Shown here piece after piece: positions 1 through 11,929 of a DNA stretch of 64,000 nucleotides. The stretch lies in the NCBI RefSeq assembly GCF_037975245.1, contig NC_092580.1:11809501-11873500 (forward strand), given 5' to 3'. Origin of the DNA: Apostichopus japonicus. Taxonomy: Eukaryota > Echinodermata > Holothuroidea > Aspidochirotida > Stichopodidae. The notes beneath the pieces were generated by a model, which saw nothing but the letters and a program-made list of their open reading frames with translations, did no database searches and was not told where the DNA came from. The stretch's first letter is position 1; every line of letters begins with the position of its first letter. The translations under genes and the position numbers were made by a program.

Positions 1-150
1 AAGCCGAGCAATGTATCTACGGTGTCTCTTAAGGAACATCATTATCAACAACGTCGAAAAGAATTTTTAGTATCTTCGGTGCCATTTTAAAAGTATTTGT
101 TGCTTACCTTATGTACACATTCACCTTAGAGTGTCCTCAACCCCCACCCT
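1..150 (-). repeat. Repeat X fragment at window edge
   Basis: This is the end of a dispersed repeat (called repeat X here) that recurs at 13,060-13,470 (plus orientation), 15,122-15,490, 33,163-33,620, 34,614-35,080, 38,513-38,990 and 56,281-56,755. Shared landmarks are a stretch encoding LNRGAYRENVRKIH on its leading strand and a tail carrying gccgagcaa and tctacggtgtctctt. The window starts inside it, so unit 1 is cut on its left. A second version of the tail, with gagcaacgtatgtacggtgc, follows at 180-290. Confidence 0.7.
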
Positions 151-643
151 CATATAACTATTACATTAGTTCCAATTAGTGCGGAGTTTGGTCTCCCATT
201 TGCGAAGTTGCAGTAAACCAACCCGAGCAACGTATGTACGGTGCTTCATCAAAACCTTCAAAACGCATGACTTGCGTAACCAGGGAATTCTTGATTTTTT
301 ACTAGATTTGCTCTCTCTATGGAACGCGGAAAGGGTCAACGTGAGGCACCGTCCACTTAGAAATGGTCGTTCACCCAGAAACCGTTCACTTAGAGATCGC
401 CGCTCAAATGCAAGCAGCAGCCCACTTAGAAATTGCCGTTTAACGCGAGGCGCCGGCCACTCAGAGATGGTCGTTCCCTTAGAGACCGTCCACTCTGCAG
501 AGATCGTTTCTCAAATGCAACTCAACCGCCCATTTTTAAATCGCCGTTGAAGTACAGAAACCGCTCATTCAAAAATGGCCGTTGACTCAGAAATCGCCCA
601 CTTACAAATCGCCGGTCGATGCTGAGCCGCGCCTACTTAGAAT

Positions 644-2163
644 CAGCGACGTAGCCAGGAATTTGAAAGGGGGGGAGCACTTTTTGCGACTGATATGGAT
701 TTTCAAAATTGTAGGCACGACTATCTGAGCGGAGGGCCACCATCGGTTGGCGCGGAGCGTACAAGAAAATTTTTGGTTTTACAAACCCCCCAGATGGCCG
801 GAAACGGCCCTTCCCGAGTGTTCATTCTGGTTCCATGGCCTCTTGCTAACTTGAGACACCTCATTCAATATCACTTTTAAACCCCCAAAAAAACAAACGA
901 GTTAAAATAGTACGTAATTCAATACTACATAATCGTTCGGTATTTAAAATTAGCAAAGTACATGTACAGAGTAGTCTTACTTTTCAACTGCTGATACTTG
1001 TAGATACATATATAGATAGGCCAGAAATGTCTTTGATACAACTATAGCCAGTAATTGTCTTTGATACAACTGTAAATGTTTAAGTTAGCCTAATATTAGA
1101 GAAGGCGAGAGCTATCCGACGATTGCCATCTGATGCAAATTTCTCAACTGTTTTCTCAATTGAAATATTATCTGCGTAAACGGGTTCTTAACTAGAAGTT
1201 AAAAAAACTGACAAGATTGGATTCTAGACTTTTTCAGCGGGTAGAGTGTTGAATGAAACGGCATGCGATAGAAATGACAGCCTAAATTAGGTCACCTAAT
1301 TTAGCCATATTCTTGCTACGTTCATTTCAATAGTTATTCCTGTCTGGACTCTTAAACTCGTCCAGCAAACTTATGGATTTGAAATATGGGTGTTTTTAAA
1401 AAAGATAACTTGGCCAAAAAAAGTCTAGGCCCGGGCCTACAGTGCTACATACTGGCTACGCCCCTGATCACGGATATCATATTATCAGCAGATTTTGTTT
1501 CCTGTTTGAATTCTTTTACATGTTCTTTTACATAATATATCAGAAAGACAAACATAGTACTCTTTTACAATTTTTCCAGTAGGATGGTTCTTGTTTATAG
1601 TCCAATGTCTGGACTTTAATACATTTGACGAACTTAACTGATGGACAATATAAACTTTCATATTTTGTAATATAGCCAGATATGCAGTGGCCTAAAAACA
1701 AATATCGTTATCGTTAGCAGTGTAATAATTATTTAAAGGAAGTGCGTATCACGTACGATTGCTAGCTTAGCTTCATAACATGCTGTTCGTGCACAACTTA
1801 GGACGAATCATAGAAAGGATGAAAACGAACGTTGTCGACGTTGTTGTGCATACGGTTCGTGACATTCCATAGAGTGCGGTTAGGTAGGCAATATGTATTT
1901 TATTACGCAGTGGCCAACTGTAGGCTTGTAATAGGCTATAGGCTAAATTTAGCTAATTGCATCTGCCAAACTAAGTTAGTAGTTGAATCAGTAGGCGTGA
2001 ATGTTACTACGATTATAATCGAGTTAACGGAGCTGACGAGTATTCAAGATCAAAAGAGCACTGACAAAATACCATGCTAAAAAAACAACAGTTTAAAAAA
2101 AAAATCGACACTGAAAGGGGGGGAGCGGTCGCTCCCCCTGCTCCCCCCCTGGCTACGTCCCTG
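644..2163. mobile_element. hAT-like non-autonomous element nested in the foldback
   Basis: The element starts cagcgacgtagccagg and ends cctggctacgtccctg, an imperfect terminal inverted repeat. It is flanked by the 8-bp target duplication cttagaat at 636-643 and 2,164-2,171. The same spot in unit 3 (39,640-39,655) has a single cttagaat and no insert, which is the empty site. Eight-bp duplications with CAG-starting ends are typical of hAT elements. It has no transposase frame. Its interior (about 700-830) shares the segment gcgccaccatcggttggcgc, with small changes, with the elements at 35,738-37,120 and 52,524-53,815. Confidence 0.85.
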
Positions 2164-2339
2164 CTTAGAATTCGTCCTCCCTTGACAATGGCTATATACG
2201 TATGCATTAAGTGGGCGTGGACTATTTATCGGCTGTGCTCCCGCCCAGTAACGTACACCGAGCTGTTAGAGTAGAACGCTGTTGTTCCCGCCTCATTCAA
2301 GTCGTCTATGCGGCGCCCCTCCCTTTTTCAGGAGAGTAA

Positions 2340-3600
2340 TTTCGTCTCGGTACACCGAAGACCACATGCAATGAAAGTTTCCAGAATCCAAAAGAAATAA
2401 GATGGAAGAAATAATCCACACGTTGGGGTCGAAAATACCGAAGAAGTTTCCCGTAACTTCGAAAGGGAACAGGCAACTCATAGACAAACAGGATTAACTA
2501 ATTTGGAATGTAGTAACATTCGTCGCTATGCCCAGCTTTTTTTTCATTGGTCTAATCAATTTGACCGAGATTTGACCTTCCATGAGCTCAGCATTTGTCA
2601 AAATAAAAGAAAGTGATGACTTAACATGTATGCCTTCAGTAACTGAGCATCAAAATTAACATATTCTTGGCAATGGAAAATGTGATGTGTATCATGATGA
2701 CCATAGATGATCATAACTGTTAACACTGGTAACTACAAATGTTAACATTTAAGTTTTAATATACAATAATGAATAAATAAATTGTAACTATGAAATACTA
2801 TAGGCATTACACAATAGTAATTCCACTAGCTGTTACAAATTTACAAAACATCGTAAACACTTAATGATCCCTTATTATGAATTAGTAAATTCAGGGTAAC
2901 CAAGTAACGTTTCATGACAAATGTAATAGTATATCATTTAAACAAATAAATTGTATTAACAAATAAATAATCATTTAAAGAAATTACAATTCGTATGAAA
3001 TAAAAATTCTTCATGTGTGGTACTTATTAATACGACATTAATTGTTACAAATTAATAATTCATCATAATGAAGTAATAACTCATTTTTAACAAGTAACAT
3101 TTCATTAAAACATACAAGTATTTCATTACAGCAAAATTATAATTCGTACTAACAAATCAATATTTGTTTGTGGAAAATTACAACTGGTAATCACGAATTA
3201 TTAATTAAAAATACCAATGGGCTTAATTGTACGTCGTCTCAACATGCACAAACTCCCGAAGATTGAGTACGAACCGATACTGAATGAAATGGATCAAAAC
3301 AAGCGAGTATGAGGGTCAGGTCTAGTATGAGGGATTGGCCGCAAGCTGAGGAATACCAGCACCGTACTCATACACTCATCATACTAACGTTAGGTTTGTA
3401 TTGCGAAAGATCCATCTTTTTCCAGAGGCCTAGAGAAGCACACCTCCTTTTATAACAGTTGATTCACTGCAATCAGCAAACCTGCCGTTCTTCTGTTGTT
3501 GAAACCGATATTCCCAAATTCCTCGAGTTGTATATCACCGTTTTGATCTATTTTAATTTGTGATTGAAAATTCAATGAACGAGTACGGGTGCCAACGTTC
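2340..3600. other. AT-rich interior of the foldback element, no gene
   Basis: This stretch is AT-rich with many short variants of aattaataattcatcataa and attgtaactatgaaat. It matches about 16,200-17,480 in unit 2, but most of it is deleted in unit 3, where the join lies near 39,860. No reading frame is supported on either strand. Confidence 0.6.
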
Positions 3601-4010
3601 GACGCACCTCGACTCTGTGATTGAAAAGTTCACGCCCCGCCCACGATATAAATATGCAAGTTTGGCTGTCACTCAAATGGACGATCTCTGAGACGACGAT
3701 CTCTGAGTGGGCGATCTCTGAATGGACGATTTCTGAATCACGACGATTTCTCAGTCGCGACGGTTTCTAAGTCAACGGCCATTTCTGAATGGACGGTTCA
3801 CGAAAAGTATGGTGTGTTTGCGCGGCAATCTCTGATTAGACGGTCTGTGTATCAACGGCCATCTCTAAGTGGACGGCGCCTCACATTAAACGGCGATTTC
3901 AAAATGGACGGCTGCTGTATTTGTTCGGCGATCTCTAAGTGGACGGTTTCTGAGCGAACGACCATTTCTGAGTGGACGGCGCCAAATGTTGACCCTTTCC
4001 GCGTTCCATA

Positions 4011-5190
4011 CACGTTTCACATGCATTGTGCATTGTGTGGCGAAACAGAGCAGGAAAAACTGCGGCTACGCTTCCACGAACGTCATACTATTTCTACGGT
4101 CCCCAGAAGTACCTTTCATCCATGCTGTTGTATTATGTAGGTAGAAATTCTATGTTATTATGCGGTTTAGCTCACAGTTCAGAATTTTAGGTTAGTAATT
4201 GTTATCGAGAGAGGATTCAAATTATGTCTGTCTACAGTGTTCTCTCTTCGCTCTTTTCCCTAATGAAAAAATGAAGAGAGTTGATGGGTGTGTGCACATA
4301 TTGTATAGGAACATTTGTGAAAAAAGATATTCTGATGGTTCTATATATTCACTAAGGAACGACGCTCCTTCTCTCTCAATCGATTTATCCAAATGGATCA
4401 TAATGGAGGTTGTGCTACAGACAAATAAAGGCTATATTAAGTAATCTTGTGGTAATGCTCTTTGAGGGGTGATTATGGGTCATGTTTATTTCTTTGTGTC
4501 CATTGTCGTATTCATTTAAATGGTACAGAAAAATGAAGAATAGGTTGGTAGTATAATGTGTGAATGAATACATCTGTAATTTGTTAAACCTTCCTATCAT
4601 CAACGGGTGTTACTCGTTTCAAACAATAACCATGTTGTGATTTCGATGGGGATGAGGGTGTGGTTGGGGTGTGGGTGGTGTGGGGGTGGGGCGGGATGGG
4701 ATGGGGCCACAGGGCCGAACGCACACTTGTATATAATGACTGGAAAAAATACTCACTTCTTGTTCGAAGTCCAGACTGGTTCAAAATTTGATGTCAACCC
4801 AAACATTGTTTTTTTTTTCGAGTGAAAACAGACGAAAAAATTAGTGTGATCGTTCCCAACAAAAATAAAACTGTTAACTTTACTGAATGACTGCATAGGT
4901 TACGATTTCATCGAATACACAAAGGAAAGTGTCTCTTAATTTAAGAGGGCGTTTAAAGGAATAATCATTGACGTCGCCAATAATAGGTGAGCATGCGGGT
5001 GAAAGGGACTTGATCACTCAAACGTTTTCGTGCCTCTCACGTGCTTCCACCGTGGTAATTGTAGTAGGAATAAATTGGAAAATACACTCTTCCTATACAT
5101 TCAGAGCAATTAAGAATTAACAATGGCTACTTACAGTTACTAACTTACTACATTCATATTCCGGTGCATCCCGTGTAATTTTCATTTTTT
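4011..5190. other. 3' flank of receptor copy 1, no gene
   Basis: The segment between the foldback element and the receptor polyadenylation signals aligns without an indel to 17,901-19,080 and, with several indels, to 40,716-41,885. Short open frames here (for example 4,199-4,444) lack an ATG start and any family resemblance. A G-rich run lies at 4,645-4,705. Confidence 0.6.
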
Positions 5191-5197
5191 ATTTATT
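5188..5197 (-). terminator. Polyadenylation signals, receptor copy 1
   Basis: On the minus strand two overlapping AATAAA hexamers lie about 80 bases past the stop codon at 5,274-5,276, in an A-rich stretch. The same pair follows copies 2 (about 19,078-19,087) and 3 (about 41,885-41,894). Confidence 0.6.
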
Positions 5198-5273
5198 ACG
5201 CGTTTTTACTTTCTTTCTTTTTCTTTTTGCCTTGAACATGAACCGGTTAACGGAACACGGGGATAACCTACTA

Positions 5274-6133
5274 TTATTTAGAAAACACAACAGCAAAGAT
5301 AATGCCATAAATGATTGATGAAACTATTTTCACGCCAACTATGAATTGTTTCATTTTCCTCAGCCATGGCATCCTGGGTCTTTCCATGCGCAAGTTGCGA
5401 GCGTTGATCAGTCCGTATAAAGTAACCATCACGCCCTCGATAATGAGCCAGATGATATAACTACCTATATATGGAAGATAAAATACATGAAACTGCACAA
5501 TAATGCAAAATAGATCGGCGAGTACGGTCGCACAGAAAGAACACTATATAGAACTTGTACAGTCGCTCATATCGTTATCTCGAAAATTGCGAAATATATA
5601 CAAAGATAAAATAACGTTAATGATACAAAAGTGAAACTTCCAGAATACAACATAAATACAACTCCGTATTTGAGATAATTTTTTCCTAGTGTCCCATTTT
5701 TGCTTCCGTAACTAATATAACTAGCTAGGTATAACGAATATATCTCCCCCTCCCCCTCTCCCCACCCCAAGCCGATTGGGTCTTTACCACCTCACCACGC
5801 TCAGAAGTCGTCTCTAATCGTCATGATCATTCAAATAATATCGATTCTATCGCTTGAATCTTATTAATATAATGTGATTATATAAGTTAGAATCATGTAG
5901 AAACTCTTCACACCTAACATGATGAGATACAACCATTCACTTCAGTTACGTTCGGTGAATACTGACGCTAGTAAAGGTATTTGAATGAATATTCATAGTG
6001 CAGTATATTTTATGCAGCCAGTTGGAACAATTAATTATCAGTGCTAATAATACCACTGTATCTCACCTGAATGATTTTATACTGAGTAAACAAAACAAAA
6101 AACGTGCAAAACAGTACCGTGAAATGTAGACGG

Positions 6134-6208
<75 letters not shown>

Positions 6209-9200
6209 CGTACCTATTATAGGTTGTCCAGTGGAAGGCAGCTTGGTGAAAACGAACGTCAAGGACACAAACAAAGTTAAGACGCAAGTTAGTCCAAACT
6301 CAGGCGTATGTGTCTCTTCCTTACCAGATAAACAGAGTACGACGGTAGTCATTCCTGACATAATTAAACATGGGAGAATTATGGCCAGAAAATGGGAAAA
6401 CCTTTCACCTCTTCTGAGGTCCAAAACGTAGTGTACGTAAGATTGTGTTTGGTTTTCACAGCTTTCACATTCATAAGCAGCCACGTTAACATCAACTGTT
6501 GTAATATCGAGTTCCCATAGACCATGTTTGATATCATAGTGTTTGTAAGCCTTACCGTCAATCAGGTCTGTGACAGCATAAAACTCTTGCTGTTGAGATG
6601 AAGATATATGAGAAAACAAAATAAGTCCTCACTATCAACTGACCACCAAACGCAATATAGAATACAGAAAACGTCTTAAAATATACGAGGTGTAAAATTT
6701 GTCAGAGATTCACAGAAAGACTGTTATAGTACAGTGATTTTTCATTTTCATAATTTATTCAGTCAATGTATACACATTTTACACATCGAAAATCATTAAA
6801 TTCCCCCTGCTCCGTAATAAATATGAGTAAGAAATTTATAATAACAAAATATGTAAAGATATGCAAAAAAATGTAAGACATCTAACAAGTGATTATAAAA
6901 TGTCAATATAAGAATATGTAGGAAAAGGCTGAAAAGTGTAAAACCTAAAAATCTAAAAATAGGACCAATAACAAACTAAACAGAAAATACAGATACCCAT
7001 AATGACAAATTAAATAATTTCACAGCAGATGGGAGGGGGGGGGGGGGGCGGGTGGACTACCGTATCCGTTAGACGCTTATTTCCCCCTGAAAGTGCGGAG
7101 ACGGCGATTTGAAGGTGAACAAAATTAAATAAACCATTACCAGGGTGATTCGACTCATTATTTTGGCAAATCCATTTACAAACCCGCATAATGTGTATCT
7201 GTGTATACTTGTTTCGTATTTCTAACTGAGGACTTGAAGAAAAGAATAACAAGTCCCCGAACTTCATTTCAAAAGAATCACCGCGTCATCAGAACAATTA
7301 TATTTAATGGGTATGGTTAAGGTTAGGGTACGTGGATATGAACCATAGCCTAAATTGAAGTATTTCAATTTCTATGATAATGAACAATGGAAAAACAACG
7401 GGTTCCTCGGACTGAATGTTAAACACACCTGCATGTGTGTGTATGCGCGTGTTCGTGTGTGTGTATGTATGTCATTTTGTTTTAAACTTTAGAATATATG
7501 TTATCATACCTCGATCATAGAAATATTTACCTGTGCTGTCTGGTAGAGCCATGTAGTAAATGTCAAATGGCAAGTTTGGTTATCGAACGGATAGTTACGA
7601 ACGGAAACACTGCAGAAGGACTGCATGTTTGCTAAAGTGTACCAGTAAATCTTTCCCGTATGTTTCACTACGACGGTGGTTGTTTCCGGTATGAAACTTG
7701 CAAAGTCTGTACTCACGCTGTGTGAAAGACAATATGTAAAACATTGCATGTTACATGATGCAATATATACCGCACGCATTTGTTACATCGCACGTGTATA
7801 GGCTATATGTGCGGCGATGCCCCAGTCCACATATCACTTTACTTCGGCTAAGCTCATATTAAGTGATTTTGTTTTGTAGTTTAATTCTTTTCTCTATCTT
7901 GTATTCTATATTTCTTCTTTCGTCTTAAAGTTATATATATAACAATACCAAATATACATTTTTGTGTAATTGCATAATATGTCACTGTTACCCTCTAGTC
8001 TATAAGACCTCTAAGAGAATATAAAAGTGAAATTGAAAAGCACAATGAAGGGACATGCTCATTGGAACGGATAAAAAACATCGGACTGAATTAACGTCGA
8101 TAATTTCATGACATGTTGATATGAAAGTTCGAAATTTCGGTTTCAAAAGCCATCATTTCGAGAATGTCGTCAATGTTTTATTTCGTTTTATTTCTCGATT
8201 GAATGCTATTAATTTTCACTAAAAAGAACAAGTAGAAAATAATAAGATTAGAAAAAATGCTAGTAAAAATGTTGAAAAATTGGGGAACATTACGAAATTT
8301 CTCATAAAAAAATGTCGAACAGAACGTACAACTTTGACATAAAATGGTCAGAATATTGGAGTTTTAAATAAAATTGAAAAAAAAAGTCAAAGTTAATAAA
8401 ATGGTTGAGATTTCGAGAAGAAAAAACAACAACAACAACAACACATTTTTGATGTCTAATCGAACGTTAATATCTGACCTTTCGTTCAGTACCAGTTCTG
8501 GCCTCCAAATGAGCTCTTCAACCCGCGATGTCAAAGAAAGTCTCGTCTCCAGGATACCATCATACTCATCTGGTTGCCATGACAGTCGATAATCCTCCCA
8601 AGTCTTGTGCAGTGCAGAAAGAAAATAAGTGATGCAGCTCCATTCATTATGTTTTAGTGGACCAAATTGCGGGAGGGGGAAGGAAGGGGATTCCACTGCC
8701 TTGGGCTGCATCGTGGGTTGACGAAATTTAGTTATGTAAGTATAGTTGTCAGTGGTTGCATTTAGTTCCAAAAGACATCTGGTTATATTGGTTCAAATTG
8801 TGGTGGTGGTGGGGGGGGGGGGGGTGTCCACTGGGCTGACAAAATTTAGCAATGTAAAGAATGTTGAATTTAGATCCGTAATCAGTTATATGAACTTCAA
8901 CGTTATATACATTGTATCGACAACATGCCAGGCACTACAAATTAATGATGTTTTAGGGAAACACGATATGTATAAACTTGAACGTATAGCTTTATGGAAT
9001 ACCATGGTTAAGACCTCTTATATATAGCTATATGAGTGAGAATTGGTGAAAGGATAGGTGATCCACATGCACTTACGGTGTTGGTGTTATATTATATAGT
9101 AGATTATTGTTTACTCACCAGCACCATCATCCCACGCAGGTGGAGATGTTGGTCATGTTCAGCCTTAAATTAACAGAAAAAAACGTACCGTAAATATATA

Positions 9201-9963
9201 AACAATGACGTACAGGGCCTATGTAATTAAATTAGAGATATACATTGCAGTTCTTTTCATGATCACCTTCTTGCACTGTGTACCACATGTTAACACACAT
9301 CAACAAATGCTTCGATTATAGACACTCTGCATTGGAGTATAGGATATTGGAGGTCTGTGTATAGTGTGAGTAAATAAGAACGTCTGTCCAGACTGGGTGC
9401 AGAAATGCGGCACATATCTGCGCTATATATTACACCAGGTTCTGATTCACATGGAAAAAACGTTCATTCAGGGGATTTTTGCGTTCCAAAATATATTGGC
9501 ACAATACTGCGTTAACATGTACCTAATTAATAGATTTTTTTATATAATTAATAGTCTATAAGTAGGCCTCAGAATGCACCTTTTGAGGTATATTATTTTA
9601 CTTTCTCCAGGGGGGGGGGGGTTGTGAGCTTCGAAAGGGATGGGGTGCAACCCCAGCATTCGCGCCTGATTATATATTAAGCTCATTTTCTTTCCTTGCA
9701 TTTGTTTACTCAACAGTTTTGAAGCCACATGCGCATTTACATGAAAGTAGTAACTTAATACTAAAATCGTTTTTTACAGGATGGACATATAGCTTCGAGA
9801 AAACAAAATGTAAAAGTACTTACGAGAACAGAAATAGTTGGCGTAAATCTGAACCCAACTTTAACTGTATCTGTGGTATCCTTGACTGGTCGCAGAGAAG
9901 CCGTGTAGTTTATCATCAGGGTGGCCTGTAGATCACGGTGGACTTCATTATCGCCGCATTCAA
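5274..9963 (-). CDS. Cys-loop ligand-gated ion channel, nicotinic alpha7-like, copy 1
   Basis: Pentameric ligand-gated channel subunit of the plasma membrane. Coding exons in transcript order: 9,824-9,963; 9,119-9,163; 8,479-8,603; 7,510-7,717; 6,214-6,589; 5,274-5,464. All junctions are GT-AG and the phases fit, giving 361 residues plus a missing signal-peptide exon. The 45-nt exon and the other junction positions match vertebrate alpha7 receptors. Counting from the first residue of the 9,963 exon: canonical Cys-loop C139-C153 with 13 residues between; loop-B W160; loop C as YECESC (212-217), so CxxC replaces the vicinal CC; M1 237-259; M2 about 271-288; M3 300-318; M4 about 339-359. The M3-M4 loop is only about 20 residues, against usually 80 or more. 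The loop-D tryptophan and loop-A tyrosine are replaced (GMMVL and VLNES). Sequons include NYT, NQT and NIS. The ligand cannot be assigned. An alternative donor exists at 7,531. Confidence 0.9.
6067..6081 (-). other. Candidate 15-nt microexon in the M2-M3 intron, copy 1
   Basis: On the minus strand a strong acceptor (ttttttgttttgtttactcag) is followed after only 15 bases by a good donor (CAG|gtgaga). Spliced into the main transcript in its phase, it would put a TAA stop after M2, so it would act as a poison exon. The same arrangement occurs at 19,998-20,012 and 42,748-42,762. It may equally be a decoy splice pair. Confidence 0.3.
6137..6206. repeat. (TA)n microsatellite beside a splice donor
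   Basis: About 70 bp of TA dinucleotides starts immediately after the GTACGT donor of the M1-M2 exon (exon edge 6,214). The corresponding arrays in copies 2 (about 20,083-20,158) and 3 (about 42,833-42,890) differ in length. Confidence 0.95.
6620..7500. other. Receptor copy 1 intron between the Cys-loop and M1-M2 exons
   Basis: AT-rich intron with a G-run near 7,035 and TG-rich sequence at 7,425-7,470. No coding exon is seen. Apparent short frames here do not match across the three copies. Confidence 0.6.
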
Positions 9964-10195
9964 CTTTAAAACACAAAACAAAACAAATAGAAATCATGCA
10001 TTTCTGATTAATTTTGAGATCCCGGAGTATAAGTATATGAGTATAAAATAAACGAGTAGGCCATAATGATGATTCACAGTTGATTTTGCTGAGAACGAGT
10101 AATTCAAAGGCATGCCGAATACGAGTACAGTGAGTATACACTAGAAAATGTACTCAATTACGACCGGGGTACGAATATAGTCAAGAATCGAATAC

Positions 10196-10462
10196 TATAT
10201 AAAGATACAAGTCTGCTTGGAACTGCAATATTTGCCTTTCCTGAATTCACAACGAATCATACAGGTTTTTAACGTTCACACCACTATGTCGCTGACTCGA
10301 TCGGACAAAATCAGTATAATCTTAAGTGCACGTGATGGACTTTTGATTTTAATTTTAAGTTATCTACTAATTCCCAATTATAACGTAGTACGTGGTGGTC
10401 CTTACTCCAACGGGGAAGAACAGTTAAAATCAGAAGAAGGCCATGCAGGGTACGCTTCCTGA
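10196..10462 (+). CDS. Small ORF behind a TATA-like box, copy 1 (uncertain)
   Basis: A TATATAAAG element at 10,196-10,204 is followed about 80 bp later by an ATG at 10,286. This opens a 58-codon frame ending at 10,462. The product would have a basic N-terminus (SLTRSDK), a hydrophobic stretch (GLLILILSYLLI, residues about 18-29) and an acidic tail, so a small secreted or membrane peptide is possible. The frame stays open in copies 2 and 3 (24,127-24,303; 46,676-46,852), but they differ from copy 1 by mostly amino-acid-changing substitutions, so selection is not shown. It lies just upstream of the minus-strand receptor, so the TATA region could also serve that gene. No family is recognised. 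Confidence 0.25.
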   Translation, partial: YIKIQVCLELQYLPFLNSQRIIQVFNVHTTMSLTRSDKISIILSARDGLLILILSYLLIPNYNVVRGGPYSNGEEQLKSEEGHAGYAS

Positions 10463-11925
10463 AAGAGCGATAAAACATCATTGTTGCCGTGATGACTATA
10501 GTACAATGTCAACGGTCGAAATAGATTGGGTCCACACTCTGAACCGTGAGACTAATCACAAACTATTAGAAATGAACAATCCTAACCCGTCTTTAATATC
10601 AAACTCTCTTTACAAGACAGAAACCGAGACAACGATTGATATTATATTTAATTATTGCGTATACTACTTGAAGGATCATGTAAACTATCGACGTTTGCTA
10701 GGTGTTATACGACAGGCTTGTTAAACATGCAAGCTAAACGTAATATATCACTTCAGATTGGCGGGACTTGTGTCAAAGTCATTAACCTGTTTTTTTTCTA
10801 CATACTTCACCGAACTGTAATATACACATTTGCCAACAACAGAAACCAATAGAAACTTCATGCTTTATAGCTCAATAATTATAAATCGACAATTTTAACC
10901 ACTGGCCATCAGCTTTATCATTATTTTATGAGCCATTACAAATAAACAGATATATGCACAACAATGACCAGAAAGGGAAAGAAGAATTCAACCCGTGGGA
11001 CACACAGATAGTGGCGAGCTAAAAACGAACAAAATGATGATACAGATGTGATGGTGCCCCAGTGCCCTGCTGCAGTATATAATAACTTTTAGTAGAAAAT
11101 ATACATTATAAATAATGAATGGGCAAACGATAATATATGAAGTTGAATAAAGTTTCTTTTATACGTATCATGGTTCTTGCACCAATGCTTAATACATCGA
11201 CCTACCCATCCTCTTAGTTCCACGGATTACCGCTTCTGAGATTATCACAGTCATAATCTTCGCAATTGTTCCCAACCGTGAAACATGCATAGCTTTATAT
11301 CTTCTTAGACTCATGTACTACGGATTAATATATAATTAGTATCCATGAGTGTCGGATTATCCAACAGGCAGGTGGGGCATATGAGCCATGTAATGCTGTC
11401 GTATGGTACTTTCATTGTGCTTGTTAGCTCACATCCAGAATAACTAGTAAGTTATTATGACCGAAAGGATTGAAATGATTGTCAACAGTGTTAACAATGT
11501 TAATGTTATATATATCGTCACCGTTCTGGCGTAGTGACGAATGTTCAAAATGAGAGTTTTGAGAAAACGCGCTTTAAAGATTTTCACATTTTGACTTTAG
11601 TATATATAGCGTAATGAAAAAAGGATCTTTTGTACTGAAAGTTGTCAATATTTTAAATATAGCAAATAGAACTTTGAGTTCTCATATTTGTTGCTGATTG
11701 AAAAATTTCTTACAAAGTAGTAATTTTAGTGTAAACATATTCGTCGTTATGTCATGTCATTTTCAGTTAATTTTAGACATTCGTCACTATGCTAGAACTA
11801 AATTTTGAAGTTTCGTCCTGTCACAGACTAGTATTCGTCACTTTTGTGTAGTAGCCATAGGGTACACCGTGAATGTTCACTGTCACATGGGAGAGGAGGG
11901 GGGGGGGGGTAGGTGGAATCACCTT
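10463..11925. other. Non-coding stretch upstream of receptor copy 1
   Basis: The first part (to about 10,960) matches units 2 and 3. From there to about 11,900 it is largely private to unit 1. Related inverted motifs gtagtgacgaatgtt (about 11,530) and acattcgtcactatg (about 11,780) may be the ends of a short inverted-repeat element. No gene is seen, and the receptor signal-peptide exon was not found here. Confidence 0.5.
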
Positions 11926-11929
11926 ACGT

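Larger units (their letters stand above)
318..4010. mobile_element. Foldback-type transposon, unit 1 copy
   Basis: The left arm (about 318-625) begins tatggaacgcggaaagggtc. The right arm (about 3,660-4,010) ends with its reverse complement, gaccctttccgcgttccata. Both arms are built of degenerate ~18-bp direct subrepeats of the form cgtccacttagagatcg (left) and cgatctctaagtggacg (right). Long inverted arms made of short tandem subrepeats define foldback elements such as Drosophila FB and sea-urchin TU. The interior (about 2,340-3,600) is AT-rich with no long reading frame, so the element is non-autonomous. Copies at 15,727-17,900 and 39,326-40,715 occupy the same place in units 2 and 3, so the insertion predates the duplication. 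I see no clear target duplication. Confidence 0.75.

Noticed and set aside
4199-4444. 81-codon plus frame, identical in unit 2 and nearly so in unit 3
   Set aside because: No ATG start and no family resemblance. Identity follows from recent duplication of the whole segment, not from selection.
8374-8592. Plus-strand frame over the receptor exon at 8,479-8,603
   Set aside because: It is the antisense shadow of a well-supported minus-strand exon.
8364-8771. Reading the whole 135-codon minus frame as one receptor exon
   Set aside because: Only 8,479-8,603 aligns with the family, and splice sites with matching phases bound exactly that part. The tail is poly-A/T intron translation.
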